A program made the translations under genes and the position numbers. Positions 15,407 to 23,314 of a stretch of 64,000 nucleotides of DNA are shown here, in pieces. The DNA is from Agromyces aurantiacus. Its GTDB lineage: Bacteria > Actinomycetota > Actinomycetes > Actinomycetales > Microbacteriaceae. The first letter of the stretch is position 1; each line of letters begins with the position of its first letter. The notes beneath the pieces were generated by a model. That model was not told the origin of the DNA. It ran no database searches and saw nothing but the letters and a program-made list of their open reading frames with translations. The stretch covers positions 2,728,001-2,792,000 of the forward strand of contig NZ_JAFBBW010000001.1 of NCBI RefSeq assembly GCF_016907355.1. Reading direction: 5' to 3'.

Positions 15407-16069
15407 AGTTCGAGGAAGTTCGCTGATGCGTGCGGGATCGCAAGGTCACTGGATGTCATCGGCGAGCGATGGGCGCTCCTGGTGGTGCGCGAACTCGTGT
15501 TCGGCCCGAAGCGCTTCACCGACCTGCGCAACGGCCTGAACGGCATCAGCCAGAACGTGCTCAGCCAGCGGCTGCGCGACCTCGAGGCGGCCGACGTGGT
15601 CCGGCGGACGACGCTCGGGCCGCCCGCGAGCACGAAGGCGTACGAGCTGACTCCCGCAGGGCAGGCCCTCGAGCCGGTGCTCATCGCCATGTCGCGGTGG
15701 GGCGCTCGCACGCCGGTCGAGCCCGGCACGCGGATGAGCGACGACGCGTTCGCGCTGGCGCTGAAGGCGCTGTTCGTCGCATCGGCCGACGCCGCCTTCA
15801 CCGGACGCGTGCGGCTGAGGCTCGGCCATGACGCGTTCGACGCCGAGGTCGGCTCGAGCGAGATCGCCGTGGCCCGAGCAAGCGGTCCCGATCCCGACCT
15901 CGTCCTGATCGGAGACGAGTCGAGCCTGCGGTCGGTGATGTTCCACGATGAGACCCTGGCGGCCGCCAGGGCGAGGGGAACGATCGAGGTCCACGGCGAT
16001 GCGGACCGTGCCGCGCAGTTCCTGGCGCGCTTCGGACTGCCGACGGACGATCCGGTGGCGCAGCGCTGA
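15404..16069 (+). CDS. HxlR-family transcriptional regulator with SCP2-like C-terminal domain
   Basis: A 221-aa regulator. Residues 5-100 are the HxlR winged helix: ARSLDVIGERWALLVVREL, then FTDLRNGLNGISQNVLSQRL as the recognition region. Residues 120-221 are an extra domain (VRLRLGHDAFDAEVG..., DPDLVLIGDESSLRSVM) with the pattern of SCP2 sterol-carrier-like domains, which bind hydrophobic ligands. The usual HxlR protein is about 110-130 aa, so the extension probably senses the inducer. It faces the VOC operon across 74 nt that hold paired palindromic elements. ATG at MSSRKFADAC is chosen because no ribosome site exists and TACTCT lies 6 nt upstream. Confidence 0.9.
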   Translation: MSSRKFADACGIARSLDVIGERWALLVVRELVFGPKRFTDLRNGLNGISQNVLSQRLRDLEAADVVRRTTLGPPASTKAYELTPAGQALEPVLIAMSRWGARTPVEPGTRMSDDAFALALKALFVASADAAFTGRVRLRLGHDAFDAEVGSSEIAVARASGPDPDLVLIGDESSLRSVMFHDETLAAARARGTIEVHGDADRAAQFLARFGLPTDDPVAQR

Positions 16070-16113
16070 ATCCCCATCACCGCGTCGATCGACGCGCCCA
16101 TCGGCACGACGAC

Positions 16114-16224
16114 ATGGCGGGCAAGCGCCTTCGGGGGGCGATCGACGTGCAGACCGCCGTGATCGAGGGACTGTCGGTCGCGACCGGCAGCCCCTCGGCG
16201 ATCGCCGGCGCTCAGGCGTCGTGA
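16114..16224 (+). other. Possible gene remnant
   Basis: A 36-codon open frame reads MAGKRLRGAIDVQTAVIEGL and ends in ATGSPSAIAGAQAS. It lacks a ribosome site, and its stop overlaps the convergent NTF2-like gene. The tail looks like real protein, so it may be the remnant of a lost gene; I cannot name the family. Confidence 0.25.
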
Positions 16225-16640
16225 TCCGCAGGGGTGACGGGCCCGGCGGGTCGCTCGATCTTCGAGACGTGGTAGTGGCTGATGAGCCAGGCACCGGCCG
16301 TCAGTTGCAGCAACGCGGTGAGGTGAACCGGAATCACTGCGGCATCCGGTGGGCTGAAATCGACACGGGCGTACACGAGGACCGCTCCGGCGGCGATCCG
16401 ACGTCGTTCATCGACGTGGAAGGCCGCGCTGAGACCGATCGGCTGCTTGGCGTAGTACGCGGCGATGCCGGCGCGGCCGACGACGTGGACGGGGTCGAAA
16501 CCCTGGAAGACGGCGTCCTCCGTGAAGACGGACGCCACGTGCTCAGGCTCATGTGCCCGGATGCCGTCCGCCCACGCCTGGAGCGTGGCGGTGGTGAGCC
16601 GGTCCTGTTCGACGGCGTCGATCGTTTCGATTGTGGACAT
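16212..16640 (-). CDS. NTF2-like (SnoaL/SgcJ type) protein
   Basis: A 142-aa protein with the cone-shaped NTF2-like fold signature: AWADGIRAHEPEHVASVFTE near residue 22, AVFQGFDPVHVVGRAGIAAY, and a C-terminal beta-sheet ending in WLISHYHVSKIE. Members of this group are often annotated SgcJ/EcaC-family oxidoreductases; most are isomerase-like, cyclase-like or binding proteins. GGAAC precedes the chosen ATG. It is 65 nt downstream of the SDR gene, and the two likely share the TetR-controlled promoter. Confidence 0.82.
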   Translation of the reverse strand: MSTIETIDAVEQDRLTTATLQAWADGIRAHEPEHVASVFTEDAVFQGFDPVHVVGRAGIAAYYAKQPIGLSAAFHVDERRRIAAGAVLVYARVDFSPPDAAVIPVHLTALLQLTAGAWLISHYHVSKIERPAGPVTPADHDA

Positions 16641-16705
16641 GTGCTGCTGTTCCTTTCCCGGGGTGGGGGCGGCGGCGGTGCTCGTCACCGCCCCCGCCTC
16701 GGTGG

Positions 16706-17413
16706 TCAGTGACCGGCGCTCTGTCCGCCGTCGACGTGGAGGAACTCTCCGGTGACGAAGTGCGCCTGCTCGAGGTAGAGCACGCCGTGGACGACCTCGT
16801 CGATCGTGCCCATCCGTCCGACCGGGTGCAGCCCGGCGTACGTGGGGTGTGCGTCGACGGAGTGCAGGGGCGTCTTGATGATTCCCGGGGAGACGGCGTT
16901 GAACCGGATGCCGCGGCCCGCATACTCGATGGCGAGCGACTTGACGACCGCCGACGTGCCGCCCTTCGTGAGGGAGGCGAGAGCGGACGGGACACTGGAG
17001 ATGGCGTTCTCCACGAGGGTGGTCGTCACGTTCACGACGTGGCCTGAGCCCTGCGCCGACATCTGTGCGACGGCCCTCTGAGTGACATGGAAGAAGCCGC
17101 CGAGGTTGGTGCGGAGCGCCTCGGCGTAGTCGTCCTGCGTGTACTCGAGGAAGGGCTTGGCGATGAAGATGCCGGCGTTGTTGACGAGCGTGTCGACGCG
17201 GCCGAACGAGTCGACCGCCGTGCTGATGACGGTCTCGGCGACGGCCGGATCGGAGATGTCCCCCGCGACCGTGATGAGACCGTCCTCGTCGGATGCCGCG
17301 ATGCTGCGCGAGTTCGCGACGACCGCATAGCCGAGGCGCCGGTAGGCCTCCACCAGTCCCCGGCCGATGCCCTGCGAGCCTCCCGTGATGACGGCGACCT
17401 TACGTGTTTCCAT
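16706..17413 (-). CDS. Short-chain dehydrogenase/reductase lacking the catalytic Tyr
   Basis: A 235-aa SDR with a Rossmann fold. Cofactor motif GGSQGIGRGL lies near residue 9, NNAGIF near 78. In the active-site region the chain reads SSVPSALASLTKGG: the Lys is present, but the residue four before it, normally Tyr, is Ala. The later segment VNAVSPGIIKTPLH-like motif and the C-terminal TGEFLHVDGGQSAG are standard. I start at the second of two ATG codons, which has AGGA at good spacing. It faces a TetR regulator and precedes the NTF2-like gene. Confidence 0.88.
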   Translation of the reverse strand: METRKVAVITGGSQGIGRGLVEAYRRLGYAVVANSRSIAASDEDGLITVAGDISDPAVAETVISTAVDSFGRVDTLVNNAGIFIAKPFLEYTQDDYAEALRTNLGGFFHVTQRAVAQMSAQGSGHVVNVTTTLVENAISSVPSALASLTKGGTSAVVKSLAIEYAGRGIRFNAVSPGIIKTPLHSVDAHPTYAGLHPVGRMGTIDEVVHGVLYLEQAHFVTGEFLHVDGGQSAGH

Positions 17414-17453
17414 GGTTTCCATTCCTAACTAGATGGTCGGTCAACTATCGACG

Positions 17454-17492
17454 TGGACAGTTATAGCCGACCGGTCGTATAATTGCAAACCA
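17454..17492 (+). promoter_or_regulatory. Promoter of the tetR-type gene, leaderless
   Basis: TGGACA and a perfect TATAAT are 18 nt apart. TATAAT ends 8 nt before the ATG, so the mRNA should start at the ATG. This is the closest match to consensus in the window. Confidence 0.7.
17468..17477. promoter_or_regulatory. Candidate TetR operator
   Basis: CGACCGGTCG is a perfect 10-bp palindrome inside the promoter spacer. A related GATGGTCGGTCAA stretch lies about 30 nt away, next to the SDR start. Confidence 0.5.
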
Positions 17493-18103
17493 TGGGACGC
17501 AGATCAGATGCCGGCGACCGGATTCTCGCGGCGGGTACCAAGCTGTTCGGTCAGCGCGCGTACGCCGCGATCGGGGTGGCCGAGATCGCCGCAGAAGCCG
17601 AAGTTCCGAAGGGCAGCTTCTACTACTTCTTCCCGTCGAAGCAGGCCCTGGCGATGGCGGTCGTGAACCGCCACTGGGAGCACCAGCGGGCCGAATGGCT
17701 GCGGATCCTGACCGCGCCGGACTCGCTCGCCGATCGCCTTCGTGCGCTGTTCGTCTCGACGGCAGAGGTGCAGCGGCAGGCCGTCAACGGCACAGGCGCC
17801 GTCGTGGGGTGCCTCTTCGGGAATCTCGCCCTCGAGGTCAGCGCCCAGGACGACCCCCTGCGGATTCGGCTCCAGGAGATCTTCGAGGAACAGATCGACA
17901 TCGTGGAGGATGCGATTCGAGGGGCCATCGAAGCCGAGGAAGTGACCGTCGCGACTCCGCGTGAGAGCGCGAAGTCGATCGTCGCGCAGATCGAGGGCAT
18001 GGTGTTGTTCGCGAAGCTCTTCAATGACCCGGGGCAACTCGACCGGCTCTGGCAGGACAGCATGCGACTCCTCGGTGTCGACGAGGAGGCTGCCGCCGCC
18101 TGA
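17492..18103 (+). CDS. TetR-family transcriptional regulator
   Basis: A 203-aa regulator. The N-terminal DNA-binding domain covers residues 5-52: GDRILAAGTKLFGQRAY, then IAAEAEVPKGSFYYFFPSKQ as turn and recognition helix. The rest is a ligand-binding helical domain containing GAVVGCLFGNLALEV, typical of the TetR_C_6-type subfamily with one Cys. It is transcribed away from the SDR/NTF2-like pair, and the shared 78-nt region holds a palindrome over the promoter. It probably represses both directions. Confidence 0.9.
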   Translation: MGRRSDAGDRILAAGTKLFGQRAYAAIGVAEIAAEAEVPKGSFYYFFPSKQALAMAVVNRHWEHQRAEWLRILTAPDSLADRLRALFVSTAEVQRQAVNGTGAVVGCLFGNLALEVSAQDDPLRIRLQEIFEEQIDIVEDAIRGAIEAEEVTVATPRESAKSIVAQIEGMVLFAKLFNDPGQLDRLWQDSMRLLGVDEEAAAA

Positions 18104-18236
18104 TCGCGGGGGGAACGGTGCCGGCCGCCTGCCGCGCTACTGGAACATCCCCTCTTGTGGCGTCTCGGCGAGGCGTGTCAGCGCCTCTTCAGCACGTGCT
18201 GCGTGCCCGCGGCGTGCAGCGGCCACCTGGAGCCGT

Positions 18237-18311
18237 CCCCCCGATGACACCGCCAACGCGCGCCCGTCCGGCGAGTTCGACGCCGGGGACGGCTTCGACC
18301 TCGGCGTCTGA
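18237..18311 (+). other. Possible 3' relic of a lost gene
   Basis: The frame ends ANARPSGEFDAGDGFDLGV and a stop, which has the look of a natural C-terminus, but no gene body precedes it. The rest of the 260-nt gap shows nothing else I can support. Confidence 0.2.
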
Positions 18312-18337
18312 AGCAAGAGGGAGACGCAAACGAAGAA

Positions 18338-18358
18338 GGGCCGCGGATTCCGCGGCCC
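18338..18358 (-). terminator. Terminator of tRNA-Gln
   Basis: Perfect stem GGGCCGCGG / CCGCGGCCC with a 3-nt loop, 8 nt past the tRNA 3' end on the minus strand. Confidence 0.75.
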
Positions 18359-18365
18359 GTCACAG

Positions 18366-18437
18366 CTGGGGTACCTGGACTCGAACCAAGAACAACTGAA
18401 CCAGAATCAGCCGTGTTGCCAATTACACCATACCCCA
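18366..18437 (-). tRNA. tRNA-Gln(CTG)
   Basis: Acceptor TGGGGTA/TACCCCA, D-arm with AATTGGCAAC, anticodon loop TTCTGGT giving CTG, T-arm with GGTTCGAGTCC, and discriminator G. CCA is not encoded. It decodes CAG. It follows gltX; in actinobacteria the non-discriminating GluRS charges this tRNA with Glu before GatCAB amidation. Confidence 0.95.
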
Positions 18438-18472
18438 ATGGCCCCGAACCGAAGTTCCCGGGCCGACATGTA

Positions 18473-18502
18473 ACTCTAGCCTACGGGCCCGACCCTCGCC
18501 AA
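18473..18502 (-). promoter_or_regulatory. Promoter of tRNA-Gln
   Basis: TTGGCG and TAGAGT on the minus strand are 18 nt apart, between gltX and the tRNA, so the tRNA can be made independently of gltX. Confidence 0.55.
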
Positions 18503-18525
18503 AACGGCGCGGCCGCCCGGGCGCG

Positions 18526-20040
18526 TCAGCCGAGGAGGGCCGCGAGCCGGTCGACGCGGTCGAGCGTGTCGACGCGGCCGAGGATCTGCATCGACTCGAA
18601 GAGCGGCGGCGAGACCCGTCGCCCGGAGACGGCGACTCGGAGCGGCCCGAAGGCCACGCGCGGCTTCAGCCCGAGCCCGTCGACGATCGCGTCGCGCAGG
18701 GCTTCCTCGATCTCGGCGTGCGACCACGCCTCCCCCGGGATCCGCTCGAGCGCCTCGCGCGCGGCCGTGAGCACCGCCGGCGCGTCGGCGGGCAGCGACC
18801 CGACGGCGGCCTCCTCGTACTCGAGCCCCGCGGCATCCGTGAACAGGAAGCCGAGCATCGTCGGCGCCTCGCCGAGCAGCCCGATGCGCTCCTGGACGAG
18901 CGGTGCGGCCTCGGCGAGCACCGCCTCCTGGGCGGGCGTGATCGGGGTGTCGACGACGCCCGCGGACTGCAGGTAGGGCACGGTCCGCTGCGCGAAGTCG
19001 GCGACGTCGAGCCGGCGGAGGTGGTCGCCGTTGATCGCCTCGGCCTTCTTCAGGTCGAAGCGGGCGGGGTTGGGGTTCACGTTCGCGACGTCGAACGCCT
19101 CGACGAGCTCGTCGCGGCTGAACACGTCGCGGTCGGCCGAGAAGCCCCAGCCGAGCAGTGCGAGGTAGTTGACGAGGCCCTCGGGGATGAACCCGCGGTC
19201 GCGGTGGTGGAAGAGATTCGACTCGGGGTCGCGCTTGGAGAGCTTCTTGTTGCCCTCGCCCATGACGTAGGGCAGGTGGCCGAAGCGCGGCACGAAGGTG
19301 GTGAGCCCGATGTCGATGAGGGCGTGGTAGAGGGCGATCTGCCGCGGCGTCGAGCTGAGCAGGTCCTCGCCGCGCAGCACGTCGGTGATGCCCATGAGCG
19401 CGTCGTCGACGGGGTTGACGAGCGTGTAGAGGGGCGCTCCGTTGGGGCGGACGACCACGAAGTCGGTGGTCGAGCCGGCCGGGAAGTCGATGCGGCCGCG
19501 CACGAGATCGTCGAAGCCGAGGTCGACGTCGGGCACGCGCAGTCGCAGCGCCGGCACGCGGCCCTCGGCGCGGAAGGCCGCGCGCTGCTCCTCGGTGAGG
19601 TCGCGGTCGAAGTTGTCGTAACCGAACTGCTTCGGGCGACCCGCGGCCTCGTTGCGCGCGTCGATCTCCTCGGCCGTCGAGTAGCTCTCGTAGACGTGGC
19701 CCGATGCCTTCAGTCGCTCGATGACGGTCGTGTAGATCTCGCCGCGCAGCGACTGGCGGTACGGCGCGTGCGGGCCGCCGACGTCGATGCCCTCGTCCCA
19801 GTCGAGCCCGAGCCAGGTGAGCGCGTCGATGATCTGCTCGTAGCTCTCCTCGCTGTCGCGAGCCGCGTCGGTGTCCTCGATGCGGAAGACGAAGGTGCCA
19901 CCGGTGTGCCGCGCGTACGCCCAGTTGAAGAGGGCGGTGCGCACGAGGCCGACGTGCGGCGTGCCGGTCGGCGACGGGCAGAAGCGCACGCGGATGTCGC
20001 GGCCGGTGGCGGTGGTCGTGGGGTGGATCGTGTCAGGCAT
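18526..20040 (-). CDS. gltX: Glutamyl-tRNA synthetase
   Basis: A 504-aa class I synthetase that attaches Glu to tRNA-Glu and, in actinobacteria, also to tRNA-Gln. The HIGH-type motif is [17 protein letters not shown] near residue 20, and the KMSKS-type motif is [11 protein letters not shown] near 255. The catalytic core has RIEDTD near 50; the C-terminal helical anticodon-binding domain is complete. The ATG lies within the stop region of the upstream LysR gene (8-nt overlap) and has no clear Shine-Dalgarno, so it may depend on coupled translation. tRNA-Gln follows 88 nt downstream. Confidence 0.96.
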   Translation of the reverse strand: MPDTIHPTTTATGRDIRVRFCPSPTGTPHVGLVRTALFNWAYARHTGGTFVFRIEDTDAARDSEESYEQIIDALTWLGLDWDEGIDVGGPHAPYRQSLRGEIYTTVIERLKASGHVYESYSTAEEIDARNEAAGRPKQFGYDNFDRDLTEEQRAAFRAEGRVPALRLRVPDVDLGFDDLVRGRIDFPAGSTTDFVVVRPNGAPLYTLVNPVDDALMGITDVLRGEDLLSSTPRQIALYHALIDIGLTTFVPRFGHLPYVMGEGNKKLSKRDPESNLFHHRDRGFIPEGLVNYLALLGWGFSADRDVFSRDELVEAFDVANVNPNPARFDLKKAEAINGDHLRRLDVADFAQRTVPYLQSAGVVDTPITPAQEAVLAEAAPLVQERIGLLGEAPTMLGFLFTDAAGLEYEEAAVGSLPADAPAVLTAAREALERIPGEAWSHAEIEEALRDAIVDGLGLKPRVAFGPLRVAVSGRRVSPPLFESMQILGRVDTLDRVDRLAALLG

Positions 20041-20989
20041 CGCTGTCAATGTTAAGGCCCGTGGCCGGGTCGCCTCGACGGCCGACGAGGCGGGCGAGCA
20101 GGTCGGCGGCCACCGCCACGGCGGGCACCCCCGTGCCGCCCTTCGCCGTCACGAGGTGCAGCGTGCGGCGGTCGTCGTTCGCGGTGGCCCGCACGGCCAC
20201 GCCCGGGCGCACTCCCGCCGACTGCACCGCGAGCGCGGGGAGCACCGCGACGCCGAGCCCGCTCGCGACGAGCTCCTCGACCGCGACGAAGTTGTCGGTC
20301 TCGACCGCGATCCGCGGCGCGAAGCCGGCCACGTCGCAGAGTTCGAGCAGGTGGCCGCGGCAGCGGGGGCAGCCGGCGATCCAGCGCTCGTCGGCGAGGT
20401 CGGCGAGGTCGACCGCGTCGTTCCGGGCGAGCGGATGGTGCGCCGGGATCACGACGTGCATCGGATCGCTGCCGATGGTGGTCACCTCGAGTCCGCGCGC
20501 GCTCTCGCGGTGCGGGTCGCTGCGGTCGCCCGGGTACGAGAACGTGAGCGCGACATCCGCGCGGTCCTCGCGCACCGCGGCGACGGCCTCGGGCGGCTCG
20601 GCCTCGACGAAGCTGACCTGCACGCCGGGGTGGCGGGCGGCCATCTCGGCCATGAACGCGGGCACGATCGTGGGCGACGCCGACGGGAACGCCATGAGGC
20701 GGACCCGACCGGAGCGGAGTCCGCGAAGCGCGGCCAGCTCGCCCGTCGCGGCCTCGAGGGCCGTGGCGACGGCCGCGCCGTGCCGTGCCAGAAGCCGGCC
20801 TGCGGCGGTCAGCCGGATGCCCCGCCCGGTGCGTTCGACGAGCGCCATGCCGGCGCGCGCCTCGGCGCGTCGTACCTGCTGGCTGAGCGCGGGCTGGCTG
20901 AACCCGAGGGCCGCGGCGGCCGAGGTGATCGTGCCGTGGTCGGCGATGGCGCGCAGCACGAGCAGGCTCGCGGCGTCGAGGTCGGTCAT
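20033..20989 (-). CDS. LysR-family transcriptional regulator
   Basis: A 318-aa LysR regulator. The N-terminal winged helix reads [20 protein letters not shown] and [19 protein letters not shown] (residues 8-48). The substrate-binding domain covers about 92-300 and includes [13 protein letters not shown], three Cys close together, which could be redox- or metal-sensing. It faces a class V aminotransferase across an 81-nt region with a palindrome. TATCCT lies 6 nt before the ATG, so the mRNA is probably leaderless. Its stop overlaps gltX. Confidence 0.92.
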   Translation of the reverse strand: MTDLDAASLLVLRAIADHGTITSAAAALGFSQPALSQQVRRAEARAGMALVERTGRGIRLTAAGRLLARHGAAVATALEAATGELAALRGLRSGRVRLMAFPSASPTIVPAFMAEMAARHPGVQVSFVEAEPPEAVAAVREDRADVALTFSYPGDRSDPHRESARGLEVTTIGSDPMHVVIPAHHPLARNDAVDLADLADERWIAGCPRCRGHLLELCDVAGFAPRIAVETDNFVAVEELVASGLGVAVLPALAVQSAGVRPGVAVRATANDDRRTLHLVTAKGGTGVPAVAVAADLLARLVGRRGDPATGLNIDSDA

Positions 20990-21001
20990 GACAGCAGGAT
21001 A
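20987..21001 (-). promoter_or_regulatory. -10 box of leaderless lysR-type gene
   Basis: TATCCT on the minus strand, 6 nt before the ATG. Confidence 0.5.
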
Positions 21002-21011
21002 AGCGGTGCTT

Positions 21012-21026
21012 ATGCATCGGATGCAT
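21012..21026. promoter_or_regulatory. Candidate LysR-type operator
   Basis: ATGCATCGGATGCAT contains two ATGCAT arms around a CGG centre, with a T-N11-A pattern just outside. It sits between the divergent LysR and aminotransferase genes, where such regulators usually bind. Confidence 0.55.
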
Positions 21027-21070
21027 CACTGGGCCTGTACGAATCGGATGGACGGGCGCAGGCTGTCGGC

Positions 21071-22135
21071 ATGCCTCGCACCGACTCCTCCGGCCTCGAC
21101 GTCCGATCCGCCGCACACCCGCGCTTCACCGCCGGCCGCGGCTACCTCGCCGCGTGCACGCTCGGCCTGCCGGCGACCGCGACGATCGAGGCGGTCGAGC
21201 GCGACCTCGAGCGCTGGCGCACCGGGCGGGCCTCGGCGGCGGACTACACCGCGGTGGTCGAGCGCGCACGCGCGCACGCCGCCGCGCTGCTCGGCACGAC
21301 GGCCGACCGCGTCGCCGTCGGCTCGCAGGTCTCGCCGTTCGTCGCGCTCGCCGCCGCGTCGGCGCCACGCGGCGCCGAGGTCGTGTGCGTCGACGGCGAT
21401 TTCAGCTCGGTCGTCGCGCCGTTCCTCGCGCGCGGCGACCTGCGGGTCCGGCACGCACCGCTCGACGCGCTCGCGGACGCGATCGGCCCGAGCACCTGGC
21501 TCGTGGCGTTCTCGCTCGTGCAGTCCGCGACGGGCGAGGTCGCGGACGCGGCATCCGTCATCGCCGCCGCCCGGGACGCCGGCGCCCTCGTGCTCGTCGA
21601 CACCACGCAGGCCACCGGATGGATGCCGACCGACGACCTCGACGCCGACCTCGTCGTATGCCACGCGTACAAGTGGCTGTCGGCACCGCGCGGCGCCGCG
21701 TTCCTGGCCGTGAGCGATCGGGCGATCGCCGAGATCATGCCGCTGACGGCCGGATGGTACTCCGGCGAGGATCCGTGGGTCTCCTGCTACGGACCCGGGT
21801 TGCACCTGGCCGCCGGTGCGCGCCGGTTCGACGTCTCCCCCGCGTGGCACGCGTGGGCGGGCGCCGAGGCCGCGCTCGATGTGGCGGCGAGCCTCGACAT
21901 GCCGTCCGTCCGGACGCACGACCTCGCCCTCGCCGACGCCTTCCGCGAGCGGATCGGGCTGCCGGCGGCCGCGAGCGCGATCGTCTCCTGGCCCGACCCC
22001 GAAGGGTGCGACCTCGCCGCGCTCACGGCCGCGGGCATCACCGCGTCGGGCCGGGCGGGCCGCGCCCGCGTCGCGTTCCACCTCTGGAACGATCCTGAGG
22101 ACGTCGACCGTGCCGCGCGGGCGCTCGGGCGCTGA
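21071..22135 (+). CDS. Class V aminotransferase-fold PLP enzyme
   Basis: A 354-aa fold-type I PLP enzyme of the class V aminotransferase / cysteine desulfurase superfamily. The cofactor Lys is in VVCHAYKWLSAPRG near residue 200, preceded by the PLP-binding Asp in LVLVDTTQATGW near 178. The rest follows the small-domain pattern up to VAFHLWNDPEDVDRAA. No Cys loop of a desulfurase is visible, so an aminotransferase or lyase is more likely. No ribosome-binding site is seen; CAGGCT lies 6 nt before the ATG. Control by the divergent LysR protein is inferred. Confidence 0.88.
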   Translation: MPRTDSSGLDVRSAAHPRFTAGRGYLAACTLGLPATATIEAVERDLERWRTGRASAADYTAVVERARAHAAALLGTTADRVAVGSQVSPFVALAAASAPRGAEVVCVDGDFSSVVAPFLARGDLRVRHAPLDALADAIGPSTWLVAFSLVQSATGEVADAASVIAAARDAGALVLVDTTQATGWMPTDDLDADLVVCHAYKWLSAPRGAAFLAVSDRAIAEIMPLTAGWYSGEDPWVSCYGPGLHLAAGARRFDVSPAWHAWAGAEAALDVAASLDMPSVRTHDLALADAFRERIGLPAAASAIVSWPDPEGCDLAALTAAGITASGRAGRARVAFHLWNDPEDVDRAARALGR

Positions 22136-22159
22136 CGAAGCCGTTCGTCCCGCCCATTC

Positions 22160-22188
22160 TTGACCGGGCGGTCAGTCGGTCGTAGCGT
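22160..22188 (+). promoter_or_regulatory. Promoter of the SPW-protein gene
   Basis: TTGACC and TAGCGT are 17 nt apart. The start of the spacer is occupied by a TetR-type palindrome. Confidence 0.65.
22161..22174. promoter_or_regulatory. Candidate TetR operator
   Basis: TGACCGGGCGGTCA is a perfect 6-2-6 inverted repeat overlapping the -35 box. The second gene downstream encodes a TetR regulator, the likely binder. The same half-site occurs at 48108. Confidence 0.6.
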
Positions 22189-22241
22189 CGGATCGACCCC
22201 CGATCGGGAGCCACCACCTGTTCGAAGGAGGGGTGATTCGG

Positions 22242-22598
22242 ATGAGTCGATGGACACGCTGGGAGGACTGGGTCGCCGTCGCGGTCGGCCTCGTCGTCGC
22301 ACTCTCGGGCATCTTCCTCGAGCGCGAAGGCGCATCTCTGGTCTGGATGCTCGTGCTCGGCGTCCTGCTGGTCGCCTCGGGGCTCGTGAACCTCGCCATG
22401 CCCGGCCTGGTCGCGACCGAGTACGTGCAACTCGGCCTCGGCGTGCTGCTGTTCATCGCCCCGTGGATCGGCGGCTACGCCTACGAGCTGGGGCCCACCG
22501 CTTGGATCTCGTGGATCGGCGGCGCGGTCGCGGCGATCGTCGCGGCGCTCGCCATCCGGCCGGCGATGCAGATGCACGACCGCACCGTCCCGCATTGA
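22242..22598 (+). CDS. SPW-repeat membrane protein
   Basis: A 118-aa integral membrane protein with four hydrophobic helices in two related halves. Each half has an SPW-type Trp-rich segment: WEDWVAVAVGLVVALSGIF near the start, and GVLLFIAPWIGGYA near residue 70. GGAGGGG lies 8 nt before the ATG. SPW proteins occur widely in bacteria with no set function. It is followed by a TetR gene, and a palindrome covers its promoter, so it is likely a target of that regulator. Confidence 0.85.
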   Translation: MSRWTRWEDWVAVAVGLVVALSGIFLEREGASLVWMLVLGVLLVASGLVNLAMPGLVATEYVQLGLGVLLFIAPWIGGYAYELGPTAWISWIGGAVAAIVAALAIRPAMQMHDRTVPH

Positions 22599-22708
22599 TC
22601 GACGGACGACCGAGGCGGGGGCGACGGTACCGGCCGGCGCCCCCGCCCGCCGCGACCTGACGCGGTTCCCATCAGACGACGACCCCCGGAACGACCCCTG
22701 AGCCGACG

Positions 22709-23296
22709 ATGACGCACACCCCCCACCCCACTCGCACGCGGATCCTCGACGCGGCCGAGCGGCTCTTCGCCGAGCGCGGCTACGACGCGACCCCGACCTC
22801 CGCGATCGCACACGCCGCCGAGGTGCCGAAGGGCCTCCTCTTCTACCACTTCCCCGCCAAGACCGACCTCCTGCGCGCGCTCATCGGCGAACGGCTCGAC
22901 CTCGACCCGATCGACACGACCTCGCTCGTCGCACTCGGCGACCCGGCGCGCGCCCTGCTGAACGTGACGCGCCGGCTGCACGAACTCCAGGAGGCCACCG
23001 ACGTGCGGCGCGTCATCGTCTGGCGCGAGCAGCGAACCCATCCCGAGGTCCGGACGCGATTGCGGGAGTACCGCACCCAGCTCGAGGGCGTCGTCGAACG
23101 CGTGCTCGGGGCGAGCCTCGTCCATCCGATCGCCGCCCGGCGGCTGCGCGCGGCGGCCTCGGCGTGGGTCGCGATCATCAGCATGCCGGCGCCCGACGAC
23201 GACGCCGGATCCGAGGTGCCGGATGTCGCGGAGCGCTCCCGGCTCCCCGAGCTCGCCGAGCTCATCTCGGCCGGCTTGCGCGAACCGGCCGCCTGA
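22709..23296 (+). CDS. TetR-family transcriptional regulator
   Basis: A 195-aa regulator. Residues 8-55 are the DNA-binding domain: RTRILDAAERLFAERGY, then HAAEVPKGLLFYHFPAKTDL. The C-terminal half is helical and Arg-rich. It lies 110 nt after the SPW gene on the same strand and probably represses it through the TGACCGGGCGGTCA site, 535 nt before its own start. The short gap holds no palindrome of its own, which fits an autoregulated two-gene unit. Confidence 0.88.
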   Translation: MTHTPHPTRTRILDAAERLFAERGYDATPTSAIAHAAEVPKGLLFYHFPAKTDLLRALIGERLDLDPIDTTSLVALGDPARALLNVTRRLHELQEATDVRRVIVWREQRTHPEVRTRLREYRTQLEGVVERVLGASLVHPIAARRLRAAASAWVAIISMPAPDDDAGSEVPDVAERSRLPELAELISAGLREPAA

Positions 23297-23314
23297 CGAC
23301 CGCCGCGCTGGCGG

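Noticed and set aside
10051..18103. Mobile island explanation for the accessory block
   Set aside because: No integrase, direct repeats or tRNA insertion junction is visible, and codon use matches the rest, so I treat it as a resident set of regulated genes.
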